DNA of 64,000 nucleotides from Gracilimonas sp. (GTDB lineage: Bacteria > Bacteroidota > Rhodothermia > Balneolales > Balneolaceae), in assembly GCF_017641085.1 (NCBI RefSeq), contig NZ_JAEPPI010000001.1:124001-188000 (forward strand), read 5' to 3'. The notes under the pieces are model-generated. The model searched no databases and was not told the origin of the DNA. It saw only the letters and a program-made list of their open reading frames with translations. Positions 6,119 to 14,785 of the stretch are shown here, in pieces. Within the stretch, counting starts at the first letter, position 1, and each line of letters starts with the position of its first letter. The position numbers and the translations under genes were made by a program.

Positions 6119-8314
6119 ATGAATATTAATAGAGTTGGGGTCAAACAGCATGATATAACCGATTGCGGTGCGGCTTGTCTTGCTTCCGTGGCTGCACACT
6201 ATGAATTAAATGTTCCTATCGCGAGGATACGGCAATATGCTTCAACGGATAAAAAAGGCACCAATGTTTTAGGAATGATTGAAGCCGCTGAAAAATTAGG
6301 CTTCGAAGCCAAGGGCGTAAAAGGTGAAATGGACAGCCTTATCCAAATTCCGTTACCTGCTATCGCCCATGTTGTGGTAAAAGAAGTCCTCCATCATTTT
6401 TTGGTGATTTACCAAGTGACAAAAAAGCATGTAGTGGTCATGGATCCAATGGATGGAGAGAGGCACAAGGTCGAACGTTCGGATTTTGAGCAGCAATGGA
6501 CGGGTGTGCTTATTTTACTTTTACCGTCAGAAGAATTTACCCCTGCTGATGAGAAAGTTTCTGTACTGAGCCGGTTATGGTTCCTGATGAAACCGCACAA
6601 ATGGGTATTGCTTCAGGCCTTTTTTGGGGCATTAATTTATGCCATAATTGGATTATCAACAGCTATTTATGTGCAGTTGATTATTGATCATGTGCTCACA
6701 GGCGGGAATATGAATTTATTGAATTTGCTAAGCGTGGGCATGATCACCCTTCTAATATTTCAAATTTTCATTAGCGTGATCAGAAGTTTGTTCGTACTTA
6801 AAACCGGGCAACTTATGGATGCACGATTAATATTGGGTTACTACAAACATTTGATACGCCTTCCCCAGCGATTTTTTGACACTATGCGGACCGGTGAAAT
6901 TATTTCAAGGATTGGAGATGCTGTTAAGATTCGTGCTTTTATTAACGACGTATCTATTAATCTTGCCGTAAGTGTGTTGACAGTAGTTTTCTCATTTGGC
7001 TTGATGTTTACATACTACTGGAAATTAGGTTTAGTGATGCTTTTGATTATCCCTATTTATGGTATCATTTATTTGATTACAAATTACATAAATAAGAAAA
7101 CGCAGCGCAAGGTCATGGAGAGCGCTGCAGATTTGGAATCCCATTTAGTAGAGTCAATAAATTCTGCATCTACCATTAAGCAATTTGGCCTGGAAGGATT
7201 CGCAAACATGAAAACGGAAATCCGTTTTGTTGGTTTACTAAAACATATTTATCAATCTGGATTAAATTCAATCTTTTCTGGGAATTCAACCCAATTTTCA
7301 TCCAGACTATTTACAATAATTCTACTATGGGTCGGAGGGTACTATGTTTTACAGCAATCTATAACCCCAGGAGAATTGTTGTCATTTTATGCACTGGTAG
7401 GGTATTTCACAGGGCCGGTGAGTCAATTAGTTGGAATGAACGTGCAAATACAAGATGCCCTTATTGCAGGTGATCGCTTATTTGAGATCATGGATCTTGA
7501 AAAGGAAAAAGAAGGTCAGGAAATAGATATAAATTCAGAAAATATTGGTGATATAGAGTTTAAAAATATCGAATTTAGATATGGAACACGTGTAACCGTA
7601 TTTGAGGATTTTAATGTTGCTATACCCAAAGGAAAAATTACGGCTTTTGTGGGTGAAAGCGGTTCTGGAAAAACAACGCTAATTAATATTCTCTTGAAAT
7701 TATATCCTATTAAAGATGGCCAGGTTTTAGTTGGAGATATAAACCTTGACTATGTAAGCAACAAAAGTTTAAGAAAAAATATAAGCGTAGTTCCTCAGGG
7801 CATTGATCTTTTTGATGGTAATGTTACTTCAAATATAGCCATTGGTGAATTAAAGCCAGATATGGAAAAGATCATTAGAATCTGTAAGAAATTGAATATT
7901 CTTGATTTTATTGAAGAACTGCCAAATAGCTTTAATACGTATTTAGGGGAAAATGGGGCATCATTATCAGGAGGACAAAAACAAAAAATTGCCATTGCAA
8001 GAGCATTATACAAAGACCCTGAAATTTTGATTCTGGATGAAGCGACTTCTTCGCTGGACTCTTCCTCAGAGAATTATATCCAAAGAACAGTAGAAGAACT
8101 TAGGAAGGAAGGGAAGACCATTATTCTGATTGCACACAGACTTAGCACTGTACTTGGAGCGGACAAAATTTGTGTTTTGGAAAAAGGTAAGCTAATTGAA
8201 GAAGGGAATCATGAAAGCCTTTTTTCAAAAAAAGGAGCTTATTATGGAATGTGGAATAAGCAATTACCGATAGACCTAAACAAACTTCTTAAGAAGAACG
8301 GTATAAAAGCCTGA
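6119..8314 (+). CDS. C39 peptidase-containing ABC exporter (PCAT)
   Basis: A 731-residue bifunctional exporter. The N-terminal C39 cysteine peptidase has Gln10, the catalytic Cys16 in DITDCGAACLAS, His93 in LHHFLVIY and Asp109 in VMDP, so the triad is complete. A six-helix ABC membrane domain spans about 160-440. The ATPase has Walker A GESGSGKTT (512-520), signature LSGGQ (616-620), Walker B LILDE (637-641) and the H-loop His673. Such proteins clip GG leaders and export the core peptide in one step, and two GG-leader peptides lie just upstream. All active-site residues are intact, which suggests a working machine. Confidence 0.95.
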   Translation: MNINRVGVKQHDITDCGAACLASVAAHYELNVPIARIRQYASTDKKGTNVLGMIEAAEKLGFEAKGVKGEMDSLIQIPLPAIAHVVVKEVLHHFLVIYQVTKKHVVVMDPMDGERHKVERSDFEQQWTGVLILLLPSEEFTPADEKVSVLSRLWFLMKPHKWVLLQAFFGALIYAIIGLSTAIYVQLIIDHVLTGGNMNLLNLLSVGMITLLIFQIFISVIRSLFVLKTGQLMDARLILGYYKHLIRLPQRFFDTMRTGEIISRIGDAVKIRAFINDVSINLAVSVLTVVFSFGLMFTYYWKLGLVMLLIIPIYGIIYLITNYINKKTQRKVMESAADLESHLVESINSASTIKQFGLEGFANMKTEIRFVGLLKHIYQSGLNSIFSGNSTQFSSRLFTIILLWVGGYYVLQQSITPGELLSFYALVGYFTGPVSQLVGMNVQIQDALIAGDRLFEIMDLEKEKEGQEIDINSENIGDIEFKNIEFRYGTRVTVFEDFNVAIPKGKITAFVGESGSGKTTLINILLKLYPIKDGQVLVGDINLDYVSNKSLRKNISVVPQGIDLFDGNVTSNIAIGELKPDMEKIIRICKKLNILDFIEELPNSFNTYLGENGASLSGGQKQKIAIARALYKDPEILILDEATSSLDSSSENYIQRTVEELRKEGKTIILIAHRLSTVLGADKICVLEKGKLIEEGNHESLFSKKGAYYGMWNKQLPIDLNKLLKKNGIKA

Positions 8315-8327
8315 GTATATATATCTT

Positions 8328-8603
8328 ATGTGTCTTTCTTTTGAAAGCGGGAGAAAATCGAACATTCAACAAGGAACACTGAACTTTGAACTATTCTTTT
8401 CTTTGAGAAAAACTGTTAGTCCCCATCTGAATGTTAATCAGGAGTTTCTACTCCAGTAGGAGATTAAAAGGTGTGCAGAGTGTTTGTCAGGGTTATGGAC
8501 TTTAGTTAAAAGTTAAATCTCCTCAAAAACCTTAAAACTCTCTTTCCCGCAGTTCATCAAAAGATCAATGATGGAGCACTCGGGGAGGAAATCATTGCCT
8601 AAC
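8328..8603. repeat. Right direct repeat of the peptide-export island
   Basis: Right-hand partner of the repeat at 3193-3382. Block A is 8328-8398 and block B is 8493-8603; about 90 bp between them (8399-8492) has almost no counterpart on the left. Block B includes the last 30 codons (with stop) of the intact wbqC-like gene. Recombination between the two copies would remove about 5.1-5.2 kb and leave one intact wbqC end. The 14 bp between the exporter stop and block A show nothing notable. Confidence 0.85.
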
Positions 8604-9172
8604 TGAACATATTCGGGATGCTCTTTTAAAGCAGGTTTGGCCTGTTCGCTCAGCCACTGGTAGTTTTTGGCGTCATACTCCTGGTAGAGAATATCGGCTC
8701 CGGTTTTTTCCAGAAAGACATCGGGGTTGGGATCGAAGCCTGAAACCTGACTTGCCAGCTCGTACTCAATATTCAACTCCAGGTAAGTCATAATCCGCTC
8801 AAAAAAGTAGATGTTGAAATCGAGGAGCTTTTCAAATTCAGCAGCTTGATCAATGTCGTGCTGCAGCTCATCTACAAAAAAATCAAACCAGGTGGCTTCG
8901 GAGTAGGAGTGATAGATGGCATTCCAAAACGGCTCTATCCAGTCTTCTCCATGTTCAATACATACTTCACCGATAGCCTTTTTTTTGTCCTCCGTTTTAA
9001 TAGGGATGTTTATCCACTGTTTGCCTTGTTCCCCTTTAATAACTGCTCTGTGGGTTCGTCCCTTTCTCGACCACTGCTCCAGATCATTCCAGATAACCCG
9101 GTCCGCTTTACGCATGGCAGCAAGGTCATACAGGTTAGGCGCAAATTGAGGTTGTACTATTGTAAGTTTCAA
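8513..9172 (-). CDS. WbqC-like family protein
   Basis: A 219-residue protein opening with the family pattern: MKLTIVQPQFAPNLYDLAAM, then KADRVIWNDLEQWSRKG, and an INIPIK strand. WbqC-family proteins occur in O-antigen and polysaccharide clusters, but their reaction is not established. The gene is divergent from gltX. Its 3' end is the target of the island: the last 29 codons are repeated at 3292-3382. The copy here is complete, so gene function should have survived the insertion. Confidence 0.85.
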   Translation of the reverse strand: MKLTIVQPQFAPNLYDLAAMRKADRVIWNDLEQWSRKGRTHRAVIKGEQGKQWINIPIKTEDKKKAIGEVCIEHGEDWIEPFWNAIYHSYSEATWFDFFVDELQHDIDQAAEFEKLLDFNIYFFERIMTYLELNIEYELASQVSGFDPNPDVFLEKTGADILYQEYDAKNYQWLSEQAKPALKEHPEYVQLGNDFLPECSIIDLLMNCGKESFKVFEEI

Positions 9173-9197
9173 GAGAAATAGTGAATTAGGAAAATCA

Positions 9198-9249
9198 TTA
9201 ACACGTAAGCACTTCTTTTTTTAAAAGTACGAAAGTGTTTACGTGTTAA
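9198..9249. repeat. Long inverted repeat between wbqC-like gene and gltX
   Basis: Arms of 17 bases, 9198-9214 (TTAACACGTAAGCACTT) and 9233-9249, pair with a single G-T mismatch around an 18-base T/A-rich loop. It sits in the space between two divergent genes, so it is not an ordinary terminator of either one. It may be an operator, a small mobile hairpin, or a stem in a gltX leader transcript if transcription starts upstream of it. Confidence 0.6.
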
Positions 9250-9296
9250 GGTAGGTTGTTTGAAAATCAACGTCCAAATAGGTACTGTAATTTTCT

Positions 9297-9304
9297 TATC
9301 TTTG
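9297..9304 (+). promoter_or_regulatory. Bacteroidetes-type -7 element before gltX
   Basis: TATCTTTG matches the TAnnTTTG consensus of the principal sigma factor of Bacteroidota exactly and lies 48 bp before the gltX ATG. A good -33 TTG could not be placed at the usual distance. A TATAAT at 9310-9315 is an alternative -10 element. Confidence 0.4.
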
Positions 9305-9352
9305 AAGACTATAATATTTGAATTTAAAACATTACAAAAAACGAGATACTAA

Positions 9353-10834
9353 ATGAGCGTTCGCGTACGATTTGCGCCATCACCCACCGGATTTTTACAC
9401 ATTGGCGGACTGAGAACCGCACTTTATAACTATTTATTTGCCCGTCACAATGAGGGCACTTTTGTGTTGAGAATCGAAGACACCGATCAATCCCGATATG
9501 TAGAGGGAGCCGAGCAGGATATTATTGATTCCCTGGAATGGGCCGGAATGGAAATTGACGAAGGTCCCGGAAAAGGCGGAGAATTTGGTCCGTACCGACA
9601 AAGCGAGCGAAAGGATATCTATCACAAATATGCCGAGCAGCTGATTGAAGCCGGGCATGCGTACTATGCTTTCGATACCGTTGAGGAAATTGATGAGATG
9701 CGGGAGCGACTGGAAAAATCCGGTAATCCTTCTCCCAAATACGATTCCATCACCCGTCAGTCTATGAAAAACAGCCTGACGCTCTCTCAGGATGAAGTTC
9801 AGAAACGACTGGATAACGGCGATGAATATGTGGTTCGCCTGAAGGTTCCCCGAAAAGAGAATATTCGCTTTGAAGATGAAATTCGCGGGCATGTTTCTTT
9901 CGATACTGAAGGACTGGATGACCAAGTGCTATTGAAGTCAGATGGAATGCCGACCTATCACCTGGCAAATGTGGTGGACGATCACACCATGGAAATCTCT
10001 CATGTAATCCGTGGAGAGGAATGGCTGAGCAGTACGCCAAAACACATTCTTCTGTATAATGCTTTTGGATGGGAGCCACCGAAAATGGCTCACTTGCCTT
10101 TGATTATGAGTCCAAGCGGAGGAAAGCTTTCCAAGCGTAAAGCAGAGAGCGAAGGAATTCCGGTGAACACCAAAGATTATATGAAAGGACATTACGAGCC
10201 GGACGCCCTGGTGAACTTCCTGGCTTACTTAGGATGGAGCCCCGGCGACGATTCTGAAATTCACGACATGAAAGAATTGTGTGAATTATTCACGCTGGAT
10301 CGTGTGAGCAAGGGCGGTGCAGTATTCAATTACAAAAAGCTGATGTGGTACAATGAAAACTACATCCGGGAGCATTCGGTAGATGAGCTAAAGCCCAGAG
10401 TAAAGGCTCTTTTTGAAGAGTCTAAGTTTGAGATCCCAAGCGATGAGTTTCTGACACACGTGATTGAATTACTCCACGAGCGCGTTTCTACCATCGAGGA
10501 ATTTGTAAGTATGGGGGCGTTCTTTTTTGAAGCTCCAACTGAGTATGATGAAAATGCACTCAAGAAATGGAAGGATGACAGCCCCGTGATCCTCAAAGCT
10601 TATCGTGATAAAATCGAACAGCTTTCCGAAGAAGAGTTTGAAGCGGTTACGCTGAAGGACAAAATCAAAGAAACCATCGAAGAGCATGAAGTTGGTTTTG
10701 GAAAACTGATGATGCCTCTCCGTGTGGCCGTCAGTGGTCAGGGTTTTGGTCCGGACCTGACACCGGCGCTTGAGCTCATCGGAAAAGAAGAAGTACTGGA
10801 TCGGATTGATACAGCCATCGACAAACTGGGGTGA
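9353..10834 (+). CDS. gltX: Glutamate--tRNA ligase
   Basis: A 493-residue class I aminoacyl-tRNA synthetase that charges tRNA-Glu. The ATP-binding HIGG motif is at 16-19 within FAPSPTGFLHIGG and the KLSKR loop at 258-262. The central specificity region includes GEEWLSSTPKHILLY, and a helical anticodon-binding domain fills the C-terminal third. Length fits the bacterial discriminating or non-discriminating enzyme; which one cannot be told here. Transcribed alone, divergent from the wbqC-like gene. Confidence 0.97.
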   Translation: MSVRVRFAPSPTGFLHIGGLRTALYNYLFARHNEGTFVLRIEDTDQSRYVEGAEQDIIDSLEWAGMEIDEGPGKGGEFGPYRQSERKDIYHKYAEQLIEAGHAYYAFDTVEEIDEMRERLEKSGNPSPKYDSITRQSMKNSLTLSQDEVQKRLDNGDEYVVRLKVPRKENIRFEDEIRGHVSFDTEGLDDQVLLKSDGMPTYHLANVVDDHTMEISHVIRGEEWLSSTPKHILLYNAFGWEPPKMAHLPLIMSPSGGKLSKRKAESEGIPVNTKDYMKGHYEPDALVNFLAYLGWSPGDDSEIHDMKELCELFTLDRVSKGGAVFNYKKLMWYNENYIREHSVDELKPRVKALFEESKFEIPSDEFLTHVIELLHERVSTIEEFVSMGAFFFEAPTEYDENALKKWKDDSPVILKAYRDKIEQLSEEEFEAVTLKDKIKETIEEHEVGFGKLMMPLRVAVSGQGFGPDLTPALELIGKEEVLDRIDTAIDKLG

Positions 10835-11217
10835 TAGAACACGGATTAGCCGGATTTAGCGAATAATCGCAGATAAGTTTATTAGATAAGTCAGTGACTA
10901 ACAGCAATAGAGCAAGCGTTGCGCTTGTGCGGTGTTGAATTCGGTTTTGTTGGCAGTTTATAAAGTCCAAGCGGACGCTTGAACTATGGCGCACTACACC
11001 GTGTTATCTGCATCCCAATTCCATTGAAAAAAATATGATGTAAACCTTTTCAAAGTTAAAACGGGAAGGTTTACACTATTTGCATGAACAACTTTGGATA
11101 GGTTGGTTAAAAGCCAAAAAGCCAAAAAGCCAAAAAGCCAAAAAGCCAAAAAGCCAAAAAGCCAAAAAAAGGAGATCGCGGGCCCGGACCCACGATGACT
11201 CTCTTTACTTCATTTTA
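10835..11217. other. Gene-free stretch with dispersed and tandem repeats
   Basis: 383 bp between convergent gltX and the M14 peptidase gene. It contains a dispersed element (about 10906-10995) with the motifs CAAGCGTTGCGCTTGTGCGG and AGCGGACGCTTGAACT, related to sequences near 24360 and 59456-59530, and an octamer array at 11113-11168. I see no credible gene; a frame crossing the array encodes only Lys/Ser/Ala repeats. Confidence 0.7.
11113..11168. repeat. Tandem octamer repeat GCCAAAAA x7
   Basis: Seven exact head-to-tail copies of GCCAAAAA occupy 11113-11168. The array lies downstream of both flanking genes. Such short-unit arrays change length by slippage. Confidence 0.95.
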
Positions 11218-12963
11218 TTATTTCTTTCGGGAAACCAGTCCGCCTTTCTTACTATCTACGGTGATAGTGTAATTGTTGCCACGGCTGATAATCCACCGAA
11301 CCGTTACCGAATCCATTCCGGGGATGTTATCCACGGCCAGTTTCTCGGGATTGTGTTTTTGCTCTATGGTTTGATTCAGGGCTCGGTTCGTAACAATCAT
11401 ACCGGCTTCAACCCGGGCTCCGTCAATACTGATGTAATTCGGAGGGGTAATCTTGTATTTCAGATCCTGGCTGGCATGAGTAGGAATCATGCGGGTGTTG
11501 GTAATAACGGCTGTTACTTCCTTAAGGCCACCACCTAAATCCCTTTCAGAAATCTCATCAATAACCAGTTGAGGGGTGTGATAAGCGTGGTAAATGGTGA
11601 AGGCCATATTTCGGTGTGCCATCTGCTCAAGTAGAAACCCGGGGTGGGCACGACCGAGGTTTTTCTTAAGCCCGCCTATTTCAATCTCTCCGTACTGAGG
11701 GTGATCATAGGGCTCCCATTCCACGAGGGCATCATTGAATAGAAGGTATTTGTTGAATTCATATACTTGTTCGCCATACCGGCCACCGCCATCTTCATTA
11801 AACATCTCGTAGGGAGTCCACAGCTCGTTGGTAAAAGTAAACGCTCCACGGCTTCCGTAGAACCAGTCCAGTTCTCCGCCAAACACACTGTAGAGATCTT
11901 CAAAAACAACCAGGTAGTCATAGCCGGGCATTAGTCGTTCTCCCATTTCTCCGATGGCGTCATACACCTGAACGTCCGATCGATTGTAGGTATCGCGATC
12001 TTCTTCGGCACCCGGTCCGCGCAGCATCATACCACCGGCGTTATGGTAACTCTGTCCGGCCGCGATGTTGGGGTGATCCATCACAAATTCCATCACCGCT
12101 CTGTTCTCAGGCAGTGAAAAAGGATATTTGTGCGCTCCGCGTTGAATATAATCGGGTTGCCAGTTCCAGCCCCAGTCACGGTTAGGATCGTAATAGCCTT
12201 CGGCATCTTCATTGATGCGACCATCGTTGTCGTTATCCAGCCCTTCTGATCCAAGCAGTTCATATTCGCCGAACTCGCCTTCTCCAACACGCTGCATCAG
12301 TTCGGGATATTCAGGGTGAGGATTAAACTGTCCACGCGGATTCTTGCGGCGCATGTAGGTGATGCTTCCGTCGCCATTCAGATCATCGTATTTATCTTCA
12401 TTAACCTTTCCGTCCAGGTCGTTGTCGATGGGCTTCATTCCGGAACGGGGAGAGCTTGCTGTGTTCGGAGCCTCAAAGAAGTTTTCGCGTCCATCCGGGT
12501 TGATGGTTGGTGCGATATAAAACGTCTTCTCATTCAACAGCTGCGTGATGAACTCATTCTTTCCAAACATCTCAGCGAGATACCAGGCGGTGTAAAGCGA
12601 GACTTCCGTTCCTTGTATTTCGTTAGAGTGAATGTTTCCGTCTATATACATAGCCGGCTTTCGGTCTGCGTTGCCTTCCCTGAAATTGGTGACGGTCAAT
12701 AACCAAATGTCACGCCCTTCATAAGACTTTCCAATAGATTCTCGTTTAACGAGGTTTGGATGTGCATCAGTCAGTTCTTTGGTGAAATCAGTGATGGTCT
12801 CGTAGGTATAATACCGGTTCCAGCTGGCTTCCACTTTGGGGGTGGCCGGTGAGCCGGCTGCCTGGAAAAATCCATCGGTAATTTGAGCATGAACCGTTGA
12901 CGGCTGCATCCAGACAAGACCAACAAGGGCTGTAAAAAGTAAAAAGTGTGTTAATTTCTTCAT
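11218..12963 (-). CDS. Exported M14 zinc carboxypeptidase
   Basis: A 581-residue protein with a signal peptide (cleavage near STVHAQ, residue 27). The M14 domain keeps all expected residues: zinc ligands His112 and Glu115 in GNIHSNEIQGTE, substrate-binding Arg159 (INPDGRE) and Asn261-Arg262 (DPNRDW), zinc ligand His307 (SYHNAGG), and catalytic Glu380 (TFTNELWTP). Two Asp/Asn-rich insertions (about 179-202 and 242-253) resemble Ca-binding loops. A beta-rich C-terminal domain follows. It probably degrades peptides outside the cytoplasm. It is second in an operon, 8 bp after a degenerate paralogue. Confidence 0.9.
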   Translation of the reverse strand: MKKLTHFLLFTALVGLVWMQPSTVHAQITDGFFQAAGSPATPKVEASWNRYYTYETITDFTKELTDAHPNLVKRESIGKSYEGRDIWLLTVTNFREGNADRKPAMYIDGNIHSNEIQGTEVSLYTAWYLAEMFGKNEFITQLLNEKTFYIAPTINPDGRENFFEAPNTASSPRSGMKPIDNDLDGKVNEDKYDDLNGDGSITYMRRKNPRGQFNPHPEYPELMQRVGEGEFGEYELLGSEGLDNDNDGRINEDAEGYYDPNRDWGWNWQPDYIQRGAHKYPFSLPENRAVMEFVMDHPNIAAGQSYHNAGGMMLRGPGAEEDRDTYNRSDVQVYDAIGEMGERLMPGYDYLVVFEDLYSVFGGELDWFYGSRGAFTFTNELWTPYEMFNEDGGGRYGEQVYEFNKYLLFNDALVEWEPYDHPQYGEIEIGGLKKNLGRAHPGFLLEQMAHRNMAFTIYHAYHTPQLVIDEISERDLGGGLKEVTAVITNTRMIPTHASQDLKYKITPPNYISIDGARVEAGMIVTNRALNQTIEQKHNPEKLAVDNIPGMDSVTVRWIISRGNNYTITVDSKKGGLVSRKK

Positions 12964-12971
12964 GGCTAACT

Positions 12972-14618
12972 CTATCGGATGGTATGTTCTTTGGTTGAAA
13001 TTCCGGTATTCGGGGCTCCGGCTGAGAGGCTGAAAGTACCTTTTCCTCGAACAAGCCAGGTTTTCTGAATGCTTCCGTCTCCTTGAATCGACTCAATGGT
13101 ATCCAGCCTTTCACCACTTACAAGTTCAAGTCCGTTTGAAAGGCTAATCTCCACAACTACTTCTTTTACCCAGTCAGTGCGTTCTCCCAGTCGGGAGGCT
13201 GTCGGTAAAATTCCATCATTGTGGATATCAACGGTGATACGGGTCAGATTCCGGCCGGCTTGTTGTGCTTCAAAATTCACCAGTTTAACGGATGGCTTCA
13301 TGGAAGCAAGTTCCAGGATGAAGTCGGTATGTTTTTGAGCAAGTGAATCCACCATTTGGTAAGGAGGATTTAACCGTGCATAAGGTTTGATACCACCCAC
13401 CTCCACGGTTTTATTTGGAAAATCGGGGTGATCAACTTGCTGCCATTCTGCAAAGGCATTCAGGTTATTCTGCTCAGCCCAGGCAAGGAATCGGGCATCT
13501 TCGCTGTCAAGTTTAAGAGGTTCTCCTTCCTCATCGGTTACTTCGGGTGTCCACCAACCGGGAGTGCTGAAGCTAAACCGGCCATAGTGGAAATACGCCC
13601 ACTGGAAAAAGTCGCCGGGCTGTCCGTTCATCTCCGGAGCATTTTTGAGTCCGGTTATGTCGTTGTATTTGTCGGATACGAGTTTATTGATGGCTACATC
13701 ATCTTCATACCAACCTTTGATCACACGCTGACTAACAGCTCTCCGATTGAACTTAACGGGCGAACTCAGGTTATTGGCCGGGCCAAACGATACAACGGAA
13801 AAAACGTTCGGTGCTTCCTCAAACAAGAAGTCTAAAACGGCCCGGGTCTCAATCTGAGAAGCCATATTCTCTCCGGCACCCGGTTCAAAGTAGGGATAGT
13901 CGTAGGTGAAGTTCATGTTGATATTGACGCCACCAGGGTTGTCTTCATTGAATGCCCCGTCTCCATCATCGTCGATGCCCTCGGTGAATAATTTATACGA
14001 ACCTTTTTCCCCTTTGGTGATGTCGGCCTTTTTCAATAACCGCTCATCTTCGGGATGAATCATCCACTTACCGGTTTCGTCCTGCACCCGCATCAAGGTT
14101 ATAAGGTTATCGTTGTTCAAATCGTTAAACGGATCTTCATCAAAAGCATCGTCTCGGTCTTCGTTGGTGGAGGAGGTGTTTACATCCCGCTCATATTTCA
14201 GCGAAGCAAAATACTGCTCGGTGGCATCCGGGTTAATTCTCGGAAGCACATAAAATGTGGTGGTTTGGAGAAGCCGGCTGACTTCCTCTGAAGAAGTATT
14301 CGCAAGCAGTTTCTCCGCAAAAGTTAAGGCAAGCTCGCTTCCAAGAAGGTGTGAGCCTTTAGCCCCGCCCACCACTGCAACCGCCGGATGGTTTTGGATA
14401 TCGCCGGAACCAATGGTAAGCAGCCAGATATCCCGGCCATCTTTAGTTTTGGCAAGAGAGGTAAGTTGGGCAAGGTTTTCATGATTGTCTTCAAGCTCAT
14501 TCAACCGGTCGGTAAGCGTGTTGAAGTTGCTGTAGCTGTTCTGAGCGACGGTAAACCCCGATAAGCAGAGTCCCCATCCCAAGATAAACAGCATCGATCG
14601 CAGTATCCTGTTATTCAT
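12972..14618 (-). CDS. M14 carboxypeptidase-like pseudoenzyme
   Basis: A 548-residue exported paralogue of the next gene, with signal peptide (SGFTVAQ, near residue 26), the same GRDIWLLT strand, the same Asp-rich insertions (DEDPFNDLNNDN, DDDGDGAFNED) and the same WTP motif. By alignment every catalytic position is changed: HxxE is KGSH (Lys87, His90), the third ligand His is Gly279, the substrate Arg is Thr133 and the catalytic Glu is Gly354. The reading frame is otherwise intact over 548 codons, so it is kept by selection rather than decaying. A binding or regulatory role beside its active neighbour is likely. Confidence 0.85.
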   Translation of the reverse strand: MNNRILRSMLFILGWGLCLSGFTVAQNSYSNFNTLTDRLNELEDNHENLAQLTSLAKTKDGRDIWLLTIGSGDIQNHPAVAVVGGAKGSHLLGSELALTFAEKLLANTSSEEVSRLLQTTTFYVLPRINPDATEQYFASLKYERDVNTSSTNEDRDDAFDEDPFNDLNNDNLITLMRVQDETGKWMIHPEDERLLKKADITKGEKGSYKLFTEGIDDDGDGAFNEDNPGGVNINMNFTYDYPYFEPGAGENMASQIETRAVLDFLFEEAPNVFSVVSFGPANNLSSPVKFNRRAVSQRVIKGWYEDDVAINKLVSDKYNDITGLKNAPEMNGQPGDFFQWAYFHYGRFSFSTPGWWTPEVTDEEGEPLKLDSEDARFLAWAEQNNLNAFAEWQQVDHPDFPNKTVEVGGIKPYARLNPPYQMVDSLAQKHTDFILELASMKPSVKLVNFEAQQAGRNLTRITVDIHNDGILPTASRLGERTDWVKEVVVEISLSNGLELVSGERLDTIESIQGDGSIQKTWLVRGKGTFSLSAGAPNTGISTKEHTIR

Positions 14619-14785
14619 ATTCCGTAATTAGATTTTAAAGTATAGCGAGATAGTAACCTGTTGAACGCTGCAATTCAAAGGCAGAACTGTTAAAAGTTAA
14701 TAAGCAGGCCCAACTTAGCATCTTGGTTTTAACTTAATAGATGTTATTTTCTGAGCGGCTTAATAATCAGACACGATAATCACGC

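Noticed and set aside
3383..8327. Integrase, transposase or tRNA attachment site for the island
   Set aside because: Every ORF in the island was accounted for, none is a recombinase, and no tRNA is at either end.
9205..9352. T-box or riboswitch leader for gltX
   Set aside because: No T-box sequence or specifier stem could be recognised; only a plain hairpin is seen.
11080..11538. Open frame with Lys/Ser/Ala repeats crossing the GCCAAAAA array
   Set aside because: The first part is only the translated octamer array and the rest is antisense to the M14 peptidase gene.
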